From the NCBI GenBank assembly GCA_963698735.1, contig CAVOSA010000029.1, forward strand, positions 62,001-126,000: DNA of 64,000 nucleotides, given 5' to 3'. The DNA comes from RPQJ01 sp963698735. GTDB taxonomy: Bacteria > Pseudomonadota > Gammaproteobacteria > Steroidobacterales > Steroidobacteraceae. The stretch's first letter is position 1, and every line of letters starts with the position of its first letter. This document shows positions 63,430 to 64,000 of this stretch, piece by piece. The notes under the pieces were generated by a model that was not told where the DNA came from, searched no databases, and was given only the letters and a program-made list of their open reading frames with translations. The position numbers and the translations under genes are program-made.

Positions 63430-63611
63430 CCTTCCCCGGCGTTCCGAGGTCTCACGCGCTTCGTGAATCACGCGGAGGAACCGCGCGATTCACGGCGATC
63501 CTTGCTCGACCGGGAGCGAAGCGATGGTGCCAGCGCAGCGGCGACAAGGCTTCAGTGCCGCTTCGCTCCTGCGCTCGAGCTGCGGCGTTCGACACGGAAC
63601 GCCGGGAAAGG
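63430..63611. repeat. Nested palindromic element after mlaA
   Basis: Outer arms 63430-63446 and 63595-63611 match at 16 of 17 positions. Inside lie a 13-bp hairpin with one mismatch (63463-63475, 63481-63493) and an 11-bp perfect pair (63513-63523, 63559-63569). It fills most of the space between mlaA and the convergent STAS gene. The layout suggests a small palindromic mobile element or a large bidirectional terminator. Confidence 0.7.
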
Positions 63612-63667
63612 CCCAGCCATCTGGCCTCGAGCTATTGCACAGCTTCCGCCTCGCGCCTCTCTCATCC

Positions 63668-63970
63668 TCAGCGGCTATCGACGAGCAGGCTTTCCAGATC
63701 GGAAATGCGCGCGACGGCGAGGATCTGCGCCGGGATGCACTGGTAACGGATCTGAGCGCCGCGATTACGAGCCGTTGCCAGCCATTCGACCAGCACGGCA
63801 AGCCCAGCGCTGTCCGCTTCCGTGACACGCGAGAGATCGATCGTGCAGGGTTGACCCGGCACGATCAGCGCCAGGCCGGCCGGCAATGCCTTACCGGCGC
63901 TCTCATAGCCCAGCGCCCCGCTCGCTTCGAAGCGGCCTTCCGCCACTCGCTGGATGCTGAACTGGGTCAC
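63668..63970 (-). CDS. mlaB: STAS-domain protein, MlaB-like
   Basis: 100 residues, one STAS domain (CTIDLSRVTEADSAGLAVLVEWLATA). MlaB is the small cytoplasmic subunit of the MlaFEDB lipid transporter. It starts with GTG in a GTGA overlap with an upstream frame. mlaA across the intergenic region supports the assignment. Confidence 0.85.
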   Translation of the reverse strand: MTQFSIQRVAEGRFEASGALGYESAGKALPAGLALIVPGQPCTIDLSRVTEADSAGLAVLVEWLATARNRGAQIRYQCIPAQILAVARISDLESLLVDSR

Positions 63971-64000
63971 GGTCGTCTGCGTCGCAGGCTCAGCGCCTGG
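63967..64000 (-). CDS. C-terminal codons of an upstream gene, probably mlaC
   Basis: Ten codons and a stop (QALSLRRRRP) overlap the mlaB-like start by 4 bases. In mla operons mlaC precedes mlaB. The identity is inferred from order alone. Confidence 0.3.
   Translation of the reverse strand, partial: QALSLRRRRP

Overview
The window is a GC-rich, gene-dense piece of a bacterial chromosome. Gene content and order point to a gammaproteobacterium, probably near Xanthomonadales, Nevskiales or Steroidobacterales. The main evidence is smc-zipA-ligA (ZipA is gammaproteobacterial), dksA-gluQ, the full rimP-nusA-infB-rbfA-truB-rpsO-pnp operon, ruvCAB next to tolQRAB-pal-cpoB, divergent dapA and gcvR-bcp, and a gammaproteobacterial-type RelA with a degenerate HD region. 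A PhaR-type regulator suggests polyhydroxyalkanoate metabolism, and a PEP-CTERM protein suggests an exosortase elsewhere. Placement below class level is inference.

Layout. 1-4.2 kb (minus): the end of an exported protein, a 26-bp perfect inverted repeat, and an oppBCDF-like peptide importer whose oppC carries an apparent frameshift. 4.2-10.7 kb (minus): smc-zipA-ligA. 10.8-13.2 kb (plus): dksA, gluQ, phaR. 13.3-21.8 kb (minus): the nusA/infB operon, with two terminator-like hairpins in its leader. 22.0-26.5 kb (minus): tyrosine catabolism (aminotransferase, hpd, hmgA, fahA, no maiA). 26.6-29.8 kb (minus): envelope genes (M15-like peptidase, double-domain L,D-transpeptidase, BON protein, lipoprotein). 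29.9-38.4 kb (minus): tRNA-Lys, queC, queE, the tol-pal genes and ruvBAC. 38.5-40.6 kb: relA. 40.6-46.2 kb (minus): sucA-sucB-lpdA. 46.5-52.2 kb: an accessory stretch with ChaA, a GumN-like protein, a TIR/TM/TPR protein, small lipoproteins and a PEP-CTERM protein. 52.3-58.3 kb: tRNA-Arg and tRNA-Ala, GNAT, peroxiredoxin, histidine-phosphatase-like protein, ApbE, acyl-CoA ligase, tRNA-Ser with a broken duplicate, and dapA. 58.4-63.4 kb (plus): gcvR, bcp, PIN-PhoH, bepA, mlaA. 63.4-64 kb: a nested palindrome, an mlaB-like STAS gene and probably the end of mlaC.

The genes are mainly core information processing (ligase, SMC, translation factors, RNA decay, RuvABC, stringent response) and envelope maintenance (Tol-Pal, Mla, BepA, L,D-transpeptidase), plus central metabolism.

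The most unusual signals are (1) a palindromic repeat with a 10-4-10 hairpin core that occurs between genes and also inside the gluQ and sucB reading frames, translated in the same frame in both; (2) a TIR-membrane-TPR fusion; (3) a tRNA-Ser 3'-end duplicate interrupted by a hairpin-rich insert; and (4) an L,D-transpeptidase with a second, catalytically dead copy of its domain. No CRISPR array, insertion sequence or prophage was seen.
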